Assembly: GCF_002878395.1 (NCBI RefSeq)
Contig: NC_061115.1
Location: 96,391,054-96,455,053, forward strand
From: Capsicum annuum
Lineage: Eukaryota; Streptophyta; Magnoliopsida; Solanales; Solanaceae
Direction: 5' to 3'
DNA length: 64,000 nucleotides
Under the pieces are notes generated by a model that made no database searches, was not told the origin of the DNA, and saw only the letters and a list, made by a program, of their open reading frames with translations. Position numbers and translations under genes: made by a program. Of this stretch, positions 23,350-36,198 are shown one piece after another; within the stretch, counting starts at the first letter, position 1, and the number at the start of each line of letters is the position of its first letter.

Positions 23350-25817
23350 TATAATACCCTAGGTTTTGACCCTTGGAAAATTTCCTAGAATTCTAGTCTC
23401 TGGGCACAATACGACTTGAGGGTACGATCCATATGTTGGGGTATGGATGGTAAGGTCCAGTCGTATACTGACCACTGTTGGTTGGTGGGATGGATTTTGG
23501 TTACTAGAAGGGATACGACTTAGGGGTACGAGTCATATTTGTGGTTACGCATCATTTAGTTTTATAACTTAATCTTAGACTTGGTTACTTACATTAGATC
23601 TGAGTATGAGTGGCTCTCTTTGAGCCTTAAGTTAGGGTTCGAGTCATACCATAGACTCGTAGGGTGGACAGTGTTTGAATCTTCTTTGAGCTTAATTCTG
23701 CCAGGGGTGTGAATAGAGAGTACGGATCGTATGTTATCAATACGACTTGGTTGGACAAGTTATATGCTAGACAATGTTGGATCCAAGGGTTAAGGCCAGG
23801 AAACAAGTGGAGGATACCAATCATATTTGAGGGTATGACTCGTATAGGTCAATCGTACCCCTGTGATGGGATTTTGGTGCAACATAAGTGGGGGTATTCT
23901 AGAAATTTCCCCACTTATCCTAATAAGGTCCCACGACTTCTAACCTAGTTGAGAGGTTATTTACCCTATTATTCCATTTATTAATACTTAGAAATTTTTC
24001 TAAAACACTCCAAATTCTCTCAAGGATTTTTGGGCAAGGGAAGCTAGGGTTTCAACTAAAGGATCAATTTGGGGCTTGTCTTGGTAATTTCTTTCCGTAA
24101 TCATCTTGGTTTAAGGTATGTTTTCTTCCCTCGTTATTAATTCTAACTAAAGTCATGATTTTTATGAATGTTTTTATGATTTCATAGATTGTATGATTTT
24201 GGTTTTCAAATGTGATTTGGGGGTTTTGATATTAAATGGTTTCTTATGACTTCCCATGGTTTTAATTATACTTTTATATGCATTAATGGTGATTTTGGAT
24301 AATTGAATTGAATGGGAATAGCTTAATGGTACTTGGAATTGGTTTTGGTCATATTATGTCCCCAATGTGTTTGACAAAATGCTTATAAAGATATGTTCAT
24401 TGCATTGACTACTTTTAATGGAACTCTTGCTTGTTTTAAAACCTGGTAAAGGAATTATTCATGGTTTAGATGGCTTGGAATGGTAAATGGTTTATGCTTA
24501 TGCTTTAGGGGTACATAGAATTTCCCAAGTGGGTTAATATGGAAAATGGAAGGGAACTTGAAAGTCCCCTTAAACATCTATATGGTTGGCTATGGATAAT
24601 ACTTGCAAGTAAGGATTGGTATGACGATATCAAATTACTGTCCTTGGTTAATAAATGGATAATGGTTTGGTTATTTGGAAATTGGTTTTAATAGTGAAAT
24701 AATGGCAAGGGTTGTAGCTAAGTCGTAGAAGGTAGAGGTCCCGGGGGGACCAAAATTATAAACTCGTATTTGCCAATATGAGGTTGGTTTTGGTGACTGT
24801 ATGCATGATGTCACACTATATTTGGGGGATGTACTAGTCATCCCAAGGTTTTATTCCCTGTTCGTTCAGCTAGATGCACTAGGGCCCTTTAGGCAGGGGG
24901 ACTTGAACACATATAGCCCGTAGATGGTTTCGGACGGCAAAGCTACATAGCCCAGGAAAGTTTTAAAGGCATGCTAAACCCGGTCTCTTTCCCCGACATG
25001 GTTATATATATATATATGTGTGTGTATGTGTATATGTGTGTGTGTATGTATGTATGTATGTATGTTTCTGTGCATATGGATGATTTTACTTTGTTTTATA
25101 AATGGCATTATTTTACCCTTACCCTGAGATCATACTAGCGTTCACTCGCTAACCCCGTCTACTAACAGTTGTATACCCAGGCTATATAGGAACTGGCCAT
25201 TCTACTCCTCTTACAAAGTGATTGACTCGAATATTAGCATTTGAACTGAAATGGTGAGCTTCCATACTTTCGAAAGGCTCCATATCATGTTATGGATATT
25301 TCTAGACCCTTTGATTTTATATTGGATATTGGTTTTGGCTATGGTTGGGGGCATGTCCCAACTAGATTTCATTACTCTTTTGGTTAGAGTCTTTGTGGTA
25401 CTTCTATGGTTTGGAATGGGTGGTATCGATATTGGTATCAGCCTTCGTATTGGTATTGGTATTGAGGTTGGCATCATCAGACATAACTTCTCACTGTTCC
25501 AGCATATTTCATTTTAGGATTAATTATATTATGTTTTGGAACATCCTTGGTTATGGCCTAGTTTTTGGCCCATGTTTTTGTATGGTTTGGTAAGATTGGA
25601 TTATTTGTATGGGATGGTTTAACTCAGTTGGGTTGGTCATGATTGTGATCTTATCTCAGAGTCTTTATATGAGCTATTGCACTATCTTGTGACATACTCG
25701 AAATCAAGTCAACTCAAGGTATGCGATTGGTGGTTGAGTTGGGTAATGGGGGTGGTCCCCGTTCGTGGTCGGACTTGGGATTCCCATTACAACAAGGCCC
25801 TAAGGCGGGTCGTGTCA
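23350..25817 (+). mobile_element. 3' LTR of element A (about 2.47 kb)
   Basis: It starts at tataataccctagg after the polypurine tract and ends at ggcgggtcgtgtca, the usual end motif of this LTR type. The U3 part holds many cgtac/gtacg and acgact words (23400-23870). A ctagggtttcaac block lies near 24040, and a gcccgtagatggtttcgg block near 24920. The first two bases are TA instead of TG, suggesting mutation. No matching 5' LTR lies before the gag, so element A is truncated on its left. Immediately after 25817 the chromodomain end of element B begins in the other orientation. Confidence 0.75.
25003..25065. repeat. TA/TG/TATG microsatellite
   Basis: Runs of ta, then tg with interruptions, then five tatg-type tetranucleotides. 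It lies inside the 3' LTR of element A. Confidence 0.9.
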
Positions 25818-27250
25818 GTAGGTAAGGCTATCCTTAACTTCCACACTTTCTAAAGGAACAACAAAAACTGAATCACCAATGCATTTCCTTACTAAGGAAA
25901 CATGAAACATGGGATGCACTAATGCTAAATCTGCAAGCAACTCAAGCTCATAAGCTACCTTTCAAAATGGTTAAAGATCCTATATAGGCCAACATAGCAG
26001 GAATTGAGTTTACCCTTCTTGCCAAATATCTTTACTCCCTTCATAGGTGAAATCTTCAAATAGACCAAATCACCAACCTCAAACTCAAGATCCCTTCTTC
26101 TCACATCTACATAAGATTTCTAACAACTTTGGGTTGTCTTCAGCCTTTCCTAAATTAATTGAACTTTCTTCATTGCCTGAAACACTGAATATGGCCCTAT
26201 CAAAGTAGCCTCACCTGCCTCAAACCAACCAATAGGAGATCTACATCTTCTTCAATAGAGAGCCTTAAATGGAAACATCTGAATACTAGATTGATAACTA
26301 TTATTACATGCAAACTCAATCAAAGGTAAGTGGTCATCCCAACTACCTTTAAAGTCAGCAACACAAGCCCTCAACAAGTCCTCTAAAGTCTGAATGGTCC
26401 ATTCTTCCTAACTATCTATCTAAGGATGAAAAAATGTACTGAGATAAACTTGGGTACTAAGACCCTTTTGGAAAGCCTTCCAAAAGTGAGAGGTAAACTG
26501 AGTACCTCTATCTTAAATGATAGACAACAAAATCCTATGCAACTTAACCAACTCTCTAAGATAGAGTCTACATTAATCCTTGGCTGAATACGATGTATGA
26601 ACTGGCAAGAAATGGGTTTATTTGGTCATTCTATCTATGATGACCTAAATCGAATCATGCTGGCGACGCATACGAGGCAAACCTTTCACAAAATCCATGT
26701 TCACCACTTCCCACTTCCAAGTAGGGATGCTAAACTCATGCAATGTACCATTAGGCCTTTGGTGCTCGCCTTTGGTGCTCAACTTAGACCTATTGAAAAT
26801 CTGAACACTTAGCCACAAACTCTGCAATATCCTTCTTCATACCATTCAACCAGTAGATTTCCCATAAATCATGGTATAGCTTAGTGGTTCCTGGAAAAAT
26901 AGAGTATCGTAGACCATTCGCTTCTTCTAAGATTTGTTGTCTCAAACCATCAACACACAGAACACATAACCTACCTTAACAATGAAGCACACCATCTCCC
27001 TCTTGGGATAAAACCTCCACCTTATCCTCCGTAACTGCCTCTTTCAACTTAACCAAATTGGGATCCCTATCTTGGTTTTCTTTAACTTCAACAACCAATG
27101 AAGATTCCAAACCATTTTGAACCCATAAACTACCTTTAGTTGAATCAACCAAATGAACACCTAATTTAGCAAGCTAATGGACATCACGGAATAACTTCTT
27201 CATATCTCCCCCAGCCTGATCAATACTACCCATAGACAATCTACTAAGGG
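25818..27250 (-). pseudogene. Integrase and chromodomain of Ty3/gypsy element B
   Basis: On the minus strand, going down in coordinates, the segment gives the integrase zinc region (about 27100-26840), the core (about 26830-26380) and the C-terminal linker and chromodomain region (26100-25830). A clean piece at 26827-26645 covers MQSLWLSVQIF and then, further on, TWKWEVVNMDFVKGLPRMRR, which contains the first catalytic aspartate (NMDFV). The block for APFEALY and the LKVSPMKG-like segment are readable near 26210 and 26030. Many frameshifts and stops are present. The reading ends at the 3' LTR of element A, so the last part of the chromodomain and B's 3' LTR are missing here. Confidence 0.7.
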
Positions 27251-27329
27251 CATCTACTACTATATTGGCCTTGCCCGAACGATACAACACACTCATGTCA
27301 TAATCTTTTAACAAATCGAGACACCTTCA

Positions 27330-28450
27330 CTAACAAAGATTCAAATCTTTCTACGTGAACACGTATTGTAAACTCTTATGATCTGTGAACACATCAACAT
27401 CAACTGCATAAAAAGAATACCTCCAAATTTTTAAAGAAAAAACAATAGTTGTCAACTCAAGATCAAGGGTAGGATAATTCTTTTCATAGGGTTTAATATG
27501 TTTAGAGGCGTAGGCTATAACCTTCCTTCTCTGCATCAAAACACAACTAATACCAACTATGCAAGCATCACAATAAACTACAAATCCATCTGAACCATCT
27601 ACCAAAGTCATGATTGGGGCAAAAGTGAGTCGAGCCTTTAACTCTTGAAAACTCTTCTCTCAGGAATCTCACCACTGAAATTTGACTTTCTATTGAGTCA
27701 ATCGAGGCATGGGTGAATAAATTAAAGAAAAAACTTCAACAAACCATCTATAATAGTCATCCAAACCCAAGAAACTCCTGATGTCTAATGAAGAGATAGG
27801 TCTTGGCCAGTTTGTCACTACTTTGGTCTTTTAAGGATCAACTCGGATTCCATCACCGAAAACTATATGGCCAAGGAAAGATACTGATCTTATCCAAAAT
27901 TTGCACTTACTGAACTTAGTGAATAACTGATGATCTCTAAGGGTTTGCAACACAATCCTCAAATAATTTGTATAATATTCTTATTACGTGAATAGACAAG
28001 GATATCATCAATGAAGACTACGAAGAACATGTCCAAGTACTTCTTAAACACCCTATTCAGCAATTCTATAAAAGTTGTATGGGCATTTGTTAGTCCAAAG
28101 GACATAACTAGGAATTGAAAGTGACCATATTGAGTTTTAAAGATTGTCTTCAGGATGTCATATTCTCTGACTCTAATCTGATGATAGCTATTGAAGATCT
28201 ATCTTAGAGAAATAACTAACACCCTAAAGTTGGTCGAACAAGTCATCAATTCTGGGGAATGGATACTTATTCTTGATTATGACTTTATTTAACTGACGAT
28301 AGTCAATGCACATTCTGAGAGAACCATCTTTCCTATGCACAAACAGAACTGGAGTGCCCTATGGAGAAAGACTAGGCCTAATGAAACCCTTATCTAAGAG
28401 ATTTTTTAATTGTTCCTTCACTTCCTTAAGCTCAGGGGTACTGAAGGACT
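27330..28450 (-). pseudogene. Reverse transcriptase and RNase H of element B
   Basis: The minus strand shows RT from about 28450 to 27720 and RNase H from about 27700 to 27330. The RT catalytic box reads VVFIDDIL around 28000-28020, so both aspartates are kept. The clean RNase H frame at 27611-27351 reads [39 protein letters not shown] and [16 protein letters not shown], with its main acidic residues intact. Stops and shifts elsewhere prevent one continuous protein. Compared with element A, the RNase H is better preserved. Confidence 0.78.
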
Positions 28451-28479
28451 ACCCCTCTATTCAATAACTTCTTTATTAG

Positions 28480-28870
28480 GAAACTAAAATTGAACGACTC
28501 TATTTCTACAGTTCACTGAGGCATAGCATGAATGGAGTCAATCCATGCTGAGAATGACATCGAAATCAGTCATCTCTAACTACACAAGATCAACTAAAGT
28601 GATTTTCTAAGATACAGTGACAGGGCAATTTTTGTATACTCGCCTGACTATAATAGATTTACTCACTGGGTAGACACCCAGAAAGGTTCTACTAATATTT
28701 TGGGACTGACACCAAAGTTGACACAAATATAAGAAGTCTTAAAAGAAAGTGAGGCTTTGGGTCTAATAAAATATAAACATAAAGATGAAAGACCTGCAAC
28801 ATACCTATAACCACATCAGAAGAACTTTCTTGATCATGCTGAGTTAGGAGAACATGTAATATATTCTGGT
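28480..28870 (-). pseudogene. Aspartic protease of element B
   Basis: In the minus-strand frame the segment reads RVYKNCPVTVS, a stop, then ITLVDLV, a stop, then LEMTDFDVILSMD and LHSCYASVNCRNR. These blocks are the C-terminal half of the gypsy protease and match the corresponding part of element A (LVDLFKLDVVDFDVILGIDW). The active-site loop lies upstream at about 28700-28800 but is too decayed to read with confidence. At least three stops are present. Confidence 0.6.
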
Positions 28871-28879
28871 GTTGCCCAC

Positions 28880-29995
28880 CGGTTGTACTGGAAGTAGCAC
28901 CCTGCTTAGTTGGGCGATCGGCTGGAGCTAATGAATGATTGGAATGGCCCTATTGACCAGCCCCTAGCTGTGGCCTGGCTTGCAATATCAAAAACACACA
29001 TCACTACTAGCCTTACACTCACCCTAATCATTCCTACCATATTTCTAGAAAAGCGAATCAGTATGACCACTGTTCACACTACCCTAGGACTTAGAGCATG
29101 GCGCATTATCTCAACTCTGTTGCCTGAAATTAGGCACTAGAGTACTAGCTGAAGATGGAGCTAGGGCTGAAAAATTCTGAGAGAACCGAGAAAGATTATA
29201 TCTTTCTGACCTTGGCTGAAAAAAGTTGAAACTACTTATTCTGGACCTTTTATTCTCTCTCTCTCTTTCTCATTATGTTTCTTCTCTTTAATCTGTTAAG
29301 CATGAACTATGAGTCTAGATAGGTCTATCTCCTTAATCTACATAGTGTTCCTACACTCTTTAACCATGCTATCGGTTACACCAGATACAAACTTACTCAG
29401 TCTAGACCTATTATCCGCTACCATAGTAGAAGCATACCTTGCTAACTGAGTGAACTTAAGTGAGTACTCCTTCACGCTCATATCAACCTTTTTCAAATTG
29501 ATAAACCCCTAAACCTTAGCTTCCCTCAACTCTATGGGAAAGAACCTATCTAAGAAAGTTGTAGCAAACACCTCCCACTCTACAATCCCTGCATCAACAC
29601 CTCGGTTCTCCTTCTAATGCTTAATCTAGGAGTGAGCTATACCCTGCAACTGATATGCAGCCAACTCTACACTCTCACTCGAAGTGAAGCCCATGATATC
29701 AGTCACTTTTTCCACTATTTCCAAAAACTTCTTCAGATCCTCCTCAGAATTAGATCTAGAAAATATTGGGGGATTCATTCGAGTGAAATCCTAACTGCAG
29801 TTGTATTTTCCATTGGATTTGCTGGGGAAATATCCTGCTGGTTGTTATAAAAAGCTACAAAATAGTCTAGGGTGGTGAAAGCAGCCCTGAATTCAGAGTG
29901 AGAGATATGCCTATTCAAGGGATCTTCTTGGATAAGTGGTGGTGTAGCTTGATCCCCGTTCCTTCTTTTATTATTTCTTCTGGGAGGAATTGTCT
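28880..29995 (-). pseudogene. Gag of element B
   Basis: The minus strand carries a decayed capsid region (about 29990-29260) and, near 28990-28955, a zinc-knuckle remnant, VCF, a stop, then YCKPGH. The capsid part includes the segment corresponding to the YSLKF/LSRYAP block of element A near 29450-29380. It is heavily broken by stops. Position fits: it lies between the protease and the leader with the primer binding site at 30195-30207. Confidence 0.55.
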
Positions 29996-30194
29996 ATAAA
30001 CGTAATAAAGGATGAGTTAGAAAAAGGAATTGAATAGAGGTAATGCCCATTTGCATGACATGAACACTAAGAGAAGGGAAACTTTCCTAAAATATCTCCC
30101 AGCCTCTTGCTCATAAATTCGGCACACTTCATATTGATGTATAAGATTCTACTCAATGCATCTTTTAGACACCCTAGGACACTTTAAAACCTTA

Positions 30195-30207
30195 GTCTAT
30201 GATACCA
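30195..30207 (-). promoter_or_regulatory. Primer binding site of element B
   Basis: The minus strand reads tggtatcatagac. It differs by two bases from tggtatcagagcc, which is complementary to the 3' end of initiator methionine tRNA and is usual for this gypsy group. It lies about 10 bases from the presumed LTR end near 30217. Confidence 0.7.
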
Positions 30208-30216
30208 AGTTTTTTC

Positions 30217-32550
30217 ATCACCCGAGGCTACCCCTAGTCAAGAAAATGGTACTTACAGCCAAAAGTGACCACAAGCTAACCTATGAACCGGTACATGTTA
30301 TGAGCACTGAGTAAAATAGTAATACAAAACTTATGAAGAAGATGAGCTAATAAGATACTCTAAATTTGAATACCGAAATATGTAGCAATTACATGTTTGA
30401 AATATCTTATAAAAATACTAGAAACTAAACTATCTGCCTAAAATAACTGATTAAAACTAAAAAAATTAATTGTCTAACTGATTATCTAAAAGCCTCAAAA
30501 TATCATAAAGAGCTAATGGGACAAACCCTCAACTAACTTTGACTGACTGAGCATAAGGAAATATTGTCATAACTGAGAAAACATATTATATTCTCAATGG
30601 ATGAGGACTCACCACTATTGCTATTGGGTAACGCTGAGCTATCTAAGAACAATCGAGAAACTAAGCGTTTGAACCTATACTATATGACAATATAGAACAA
30701 AGAAAAGTATGCGATCAGTACTTTAAATGTACTGGTATGTGAGATAAGGACTGACTGGAATGCATAAGATAACTAAGCATGAATGCATGAACATGTAATA
30801 TCTGAGAATGGAAGACCAAGCATAAACTTGTTTCTAAGATAATCTATAATCTGAAAGACTAAATTCTGTATAACTGAATAACCAAAAATATGCATTCTTT
30901 GGTCAAGCAAACCTGAGCTGAGATATGCTGAATACTGACTGAAAATATGAGAGGTATCATGTAACCGACAAGCCCCTATCTAAGCTAATTGGGGTGCAAG
31001 CTATAACCCCAGTTGGAAGGTTGCCAGTACCTTGCCACGGATACTAACATTGGCTGTGTGGATCTACTAAATTGGTGTCCCAAAGGACTAAGGATTCACC
31101 CTCTACTGGTAGGTGCTCTCATGAGATATGTGTCAACCCTCAACTGATAGGAAGGCATCTCAAACCTACGCTAGATATGTAGTTTTAAAACTCAGGGACT
31201 ACTACTAAAGGTCAAACCCTCTACTGGTATGTGAGCCCCAATCCCTGGGTTCACTTAGTGCTAATTCCTACTCCCAACTAAAATGACACTAGTACTGAAC
31301 TAAACTAATGTTTAACTGGACATTATTTCTAATAGTGCTCATCATGATCATAAATATCTGAGTATAATGATAAAATTCATGGCTTAGTGGACTTATAACT
31401 TGAAAATTTGAAATCATGTAAAACACATAGGTATCGGGTATTCATAAGCCTCCAGCAATGAATGATAATAAAATACAATATCAAAGCTTAAAACTTTAGT
31501 ATGGAATTATGGTTCAAAGACCCAAAAGATGAACATTTCACTAAATGAGTGAGAATTATGAACTTTGCTTGATTATATGTGAGAATTATGGGAATATGGT
31601 AAACATGAGGGAACAAAGTGATTACATGGTTAAATTCATAATTTGATATTGCAACATAAATTTCACTTGAACATGACATTGGAAATTACAGTTTAAAACA
31701 TAAATTAACCTAACTTTTCATGGGATCATATGTGGACATGAAACTGAGTTTAATTATTAAAGAAAGGGATGAATTTTACCCATATTGAACATACAAAACT
31801 CCACTATAAAGCAAGAACCCATATTTTAATCAAATAAGGTTTTTTGGGGCTCAATGGATGAAAGAGACCTATTGATGAATACCCCACATACCTCAATTGT
31901 TAGCTTCATGAAGATTGCTTGGACTTGGGAGCTTGAACTCTTAGATTTTTGAAGAAATAACTTAGGTTTTGTTCTTAGGGAGGAGGAGGGTTTTCTTAAG
32001 AGTAATTTTGAGATAAAGGGCTAAATAATGCCCTTATAGATGCCCCAAATTATGTTATGGATGCATTAGGTTGAGGGTAAAATATTTACTTTCCCCTTGA
32101 ATTCACTAATCAAAGAGCTGGATGGTAGAGAGCAAAGCACTACATCCCTCTCTCCGAAAGAGAAAGCAGCATGCTGTGTCGCTTACTCCGGGAGAGAAAG
32201 CAATACATCATGGACCCCATCCCCATGGGAGAGACCAATGTGTCACAGGTTTATCACGTTGGCTCACTATTTCAGTTATCACGTTGGCTCACTATTTCAG
32301 CTGTCCAAACACATCCCAAACCTCATATGAAAATCCTAAAACTCTCCTGAGACATACAATTAACCTCTCTAAAATATAAATCAACTCAATAACTAATGTA
32401 TCGGTGTTGGGAATACCAAATAAAAATATGTGAAGGTTAGGGGCCTTTAAAATGACTGAGATCTTAACACTTAGTGAACATTTCAAGCCTTGGACCCCTT
32501 AAGCATACAACTACAACTGAATCGAGCTTAGAATCTTATGGGGTATTAGA
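30217..32550 (-). mobile_element. 5' LTR of element B (about 2.33 kb)
   Basis: On the minus strand the LTR begins near 32550 with tctaataccccataag (TG mutated to TC) and ends near 30217 just before the primer binding site. A segment of it, 30600-31330, is related to 17740-18770. The ccctc-a-tg-ta-gg phrases recur at about 31098, 31137 and 31216. Open frames on the plus strand at 32097-32379 fall inside this LTR and are not genes. Confidence 0.7.
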
Positions 32551-32589
32551 CCTCAGAATACCAATGGGTGGCAAGAGAATATAGATAGT

Positions 32590-33720
32590 TTTAAATAGTG
32601 TCGGGGCCTAAAGTAGCTAGGAGATGAAGAAGTAGCGACTGGGACCTTAATAGCCCTAGTAGCAACATTACCGAAAGAATAGTTCCACTAAATATGGCTA
32701 GGCTGGCCATATATGAAACACTTATTCCTCACCCCATCATAAAACCTATGGTGCAACTGTCCATAGATCCTATAAAGAAGATGGGATTGAGCTGGCTAGG
32801 TGCCACTGGCCTGATATTGGGCACCTTGTGCCTTAAACCCACTGTTGCTCTGAAAGAGACAATGACCAAATAACTCAGGATATATAGCACTAGCCGTAGT
32901 ATAAGAACCAAAATTTCCCTAATTATTCTTAGACCATTACATGCCATCCTTTCCACTACTTTGGTGGCCACCACGCTCCTCAAGAAACTGGGACCTTTTA
33001 CTTTGCCTCTCCCCCATTTTGACTTGTTTCTACTTTTCCTTCTCAACTTGTTGCATATAGACAAAAAGTTGAGAGATCTCCATGTCACAGTCTATCTAGA
33101 TGGTCTTACACTCTAATATCAAGTCTCGAGACAAGCCCGAAGAAAACTTTCTCATCTTGTCCCTCATGTTAGACACTAGCTCAAGGGCATAACGGAAAAA
33201 CTGATATATACTCCTTCATAATCATCTTGCCTTGCTTCATATTCACAAAGTCTTCAACTTTTTCCTCCTTCAACTCCTAAGGAAAGAAGTGATTAAGAAA
33301 AGCACCAGAGAAATCCTCCCATAAAGCCAATAGTGCATCATATCCCCTAGACTGGTCCTACTCCGTATACCACTAATATTCCACATCCTTCAACTAATAT
33401 GTAGCAAATTCCACACCATCAGAGTCAGAAGTGTGCATCATATAGATAATCTTCTCTATCTCATCTATAAACCTTTGAGGGTCTTCCTTAACCTTAGAGT
33501 CAGTAAAAGTCAGATGATTAAGCCTCATGAATTGACTAACCCTTGTGTCCTTATAAGAACTCACAACAGCACCAGCAGGACTCGACTAATGTGATTGAGA
33601 TGCCACCAACTAAGTGAATAGATTATTGGAATAGTAGAACTTAGCATTGGTAATATCTCTTAGGGATGAGCGAGTAGGAGTGTTACCAGCGGGGTAAGGA
33701 TCATGTGGACTAGTGAAACT
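32590..33720 (-). pseudogene. Gag of Ty3/gypsy element C
   Basis: The minus strand reads a capsid region from about 33560 (LMRLNHLTF-like, then SKVKEDPQRFIDEIEKI) through VEDFVNMKQGKM and KEYI down to a zinc-knuckle remnant near 32720-32690 (NKCFIYGQPSHI, where the second cysteine is tyrosine). It closely follows the layout of element A's gag but is a different copy. An internal frame at 33088-32729 is open for 119 codons but is partly off frame. The protein ends at 32551, where the LTR of element B begins, so its pol was separated or lost. Confidence 0.65.
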
Positions 33721-33809
33721 CCATTAAGGAAATCAAAAGTAATGACCCCAGATTGGGTATGAATTCAATAAGTAGGACGAGCCCTATCCACATTATCCTT
33801 TTCATATCC

Positions 33810-34149
33810 CAAGACTACCCCTAGTCATAACACGGTGCTTAAAACCACAAGTGATCCCAAGATAACCCATGTACTGCATACTACTTGAGAAACTAATTAA
33901 AAATACATATAAAAAATAAATTTGATGAGCAGAATCATAATAATGAGAAAATCTGAATAAATATGCTACTATGAAAATTTACAACATAATAAATCTAAAA
34001 AAGGAACTTGAAGTATATATAATGACTTTGACAGATTATCTTTGAAACCTCTACTATACTGACAATAGGAAGTCGATACATGACCCCCAACTATCCCTAA
34101 TAAATATAAGAATAATGAAAATAAAATATAGGAACTACAACTGACTTGA
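33810..34149 (-). mobile_element. Inner part of element C's 5' LTR
   Basis: The segment cccaagactacccctagtc at the left edge aligns with cccgaggctacccctagtc at the end of element B's LTR. The following cacaagtgatcccaagataa also aligns. This marks the end of an LTR on the minus strand, about 90 bases upstream of C's gag. It is cut at 34149 by the LTR of element D. Confidence 0.55.
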
Positions 34150-36198
34150 TGTAACACCCCACATTTTGGGTTAGAATAAAAACCATGATTTTGATGCGTT
34201 GATAATCCCAAAGCCATAAATCCTATGTCAATATAGTATGTTAATTAATTGTGTAGTATGTAAATCCATTAAAGCTTGAATTTAGACCATAGAGGTCCTT
34301 CAACTCAAGGACGAGCTAAAACTATTTCGATCGACTAAGTTTTAGTAGATGTTATAAAGTGTGTTAGCTTCCATTGACCATAACTCTCTGTGTATATCAA
34401 ATTAGAGAGCCTACTATGTTTCAAATCATAGGTATTTGAGTTAGCTTTCCAACGATACCAATTTTGCTAAAATCCGACACCCGAGAAAGAAGTTATGGCC
34501 TTTCAAAGTAATAGGCGGCGTCTATGTAAATATAGGCGATAGCATAGGCACCGCCTATGTAAACATAGTCGATAGCATAGGCACCGCCTGTGTAGAGGTT
34601 TTTGGTGACTTAAACACTCTATTTTTGGGGCAAAATAGTCCTTTTCCATCCTTATTTAGCCATAAACACAAAATTCAGTTCCCAAAGACCCCAAAATACA
34701 CCTTCATTCATCCAAATTGTTCAAGAACTCTCTCTAGGGTTTCAAAATAAAAACCCAAATAGTTCAAGATTCAACCATGGGTTTTCAAAACAAATTGAAG
34801 ATTTGGAATCTCTGCAATGTATGCTTCAAGAAGCACCTATCAAATTCGCATATAGAGGTATGTGGGGTTATCCAAAAATCTCTTGGATGAAGTTTTTATG
34901 AACATGCATACTTTTAAAGGGGGGTTTTCAATCAAATACTAATATCTTGCTTTCAATACAATTTCTAAGTCATTTTTTTATGTCATGGGAATTGTTTGCC
35001 TATATACTTCAACGGTTGAAACCATACATATGTGATTTGAGATTTTCCATGGAAGTTTGATAAATATGAATGATAAATTGTTTTCAAATTCCCATGATAA
35101 TTTTTTGATACTCCATAATATATTGTGATCAACAAAAAAGAGCATGAATTTGAAATAAATATTGTTCACCACTTATAAATGATGAAGCACCTTGGTTTTT
35201 ACATGATTATGCATATGTGGATATCATATTGATGACTTGTAAGTTGGGTATGACGATACCCTACAGAATACGATATGTGATTGAATAAGATGAAATTTGA
35301 ATGCATTGATTTTACATAAGAAAGGTGGATGCCCGAAGAAGGCGTTTGAGACACAAGGGCTCATCGCTGGAAAAACGTGTTTGTCGACACGAAATATTGG
35401 TACCAGGCTAAGTGATCTTGTGTACTTGACTTCATGTCTTTCCCAAATTAGGACTATAGGTAGGAGCTCGGGCTAAGTGATTTTGCGCACTACTATTGGG
35501 TCGAGACACCATACTGTCTGATCTTGTGTATCTTTCCCTCACGTATATTCTAATCTCAGTTGCAACCAAGGTTTGATAGTTGATGTAAATTATGTAGGGT
35601 ATTCCACCTAGCTCAGTTGCATTTCATTTTTATTGAGAAACTATTGCATTATGCCCAGGTGTTTTCAAATGATTTGATACGAAATTTTGTTATAATGGCT
35701 CTCAACCATATTTTGTAAAAATATTATGTTTTGTTTTGATATCTATGCATGCCAGTACTTTTGTGTTGACCCCCTCCCCTCTCTAATCTCCCAGGTTCAG
35801 AGGCCCAGTCTAGGGGTCAAGAGAATCAGTAGATCATTCAGACAGAGTTACAAAGACAAGTGGTGAGCCTTCTATGTTTTGGAAGGTCTTATGTCCTGCA
35901 GTCCTTTTATCTTATATTAGTTTTGGGTCTGCTGGGGGCCTTGTCCCAGTTTTTAGATAGACATTATTTCAGTCATATCGTAGAGATTTTGCAGACGATT
36001 TTAGAGATGTTGATTTAGACTGTGGGACAATATTCCCTATTTTCATTTTCATATGATTCTTGACCATGTTTCCATTATATTATGTATCTTCTATATTTTT
36101 TTGTCATGAATTATGTGCATGATTATCAGACAAATAGAGGTGTTTGGGGCCTTTATGATTCAGAATGCTCGTCACGGCCAGGGCCCTAATTTGGGTCA
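34150..36198 (+). mobile_element. 5' LTR of Ty3/gypsy element D
   Basis: It starts with the classical tgtaacacccc and ends near gccctaatttgggtc, the usual end of this LTR type, about 2.05 kb. The leader that follows shares the phrase tatgggtgtgta-c-c-ccacacttataag with element E at 62000, which confirms the boundary. The primer binding site itself is damaged (only a ccagagta remnant at 36198-36206). Confidence 0.75.
34522..34600 (+). repeat. 33-bp GC-rich tandem repeat in the LTR of D
   Basis: The unit ctatgtaaatataggcgata plus gcataggcaccgc is present 2.3 times, starting at 34522, 34555 and, partly, 34588. It contains ggcg...cgcc and could fold into short hairpins. Confidence 0.85.

Noticed and set aside
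32097..32379. Two plus-strand open frames
   Set aside because: They fall inside the minus-strand LTR of element B and have no recognisable domain.
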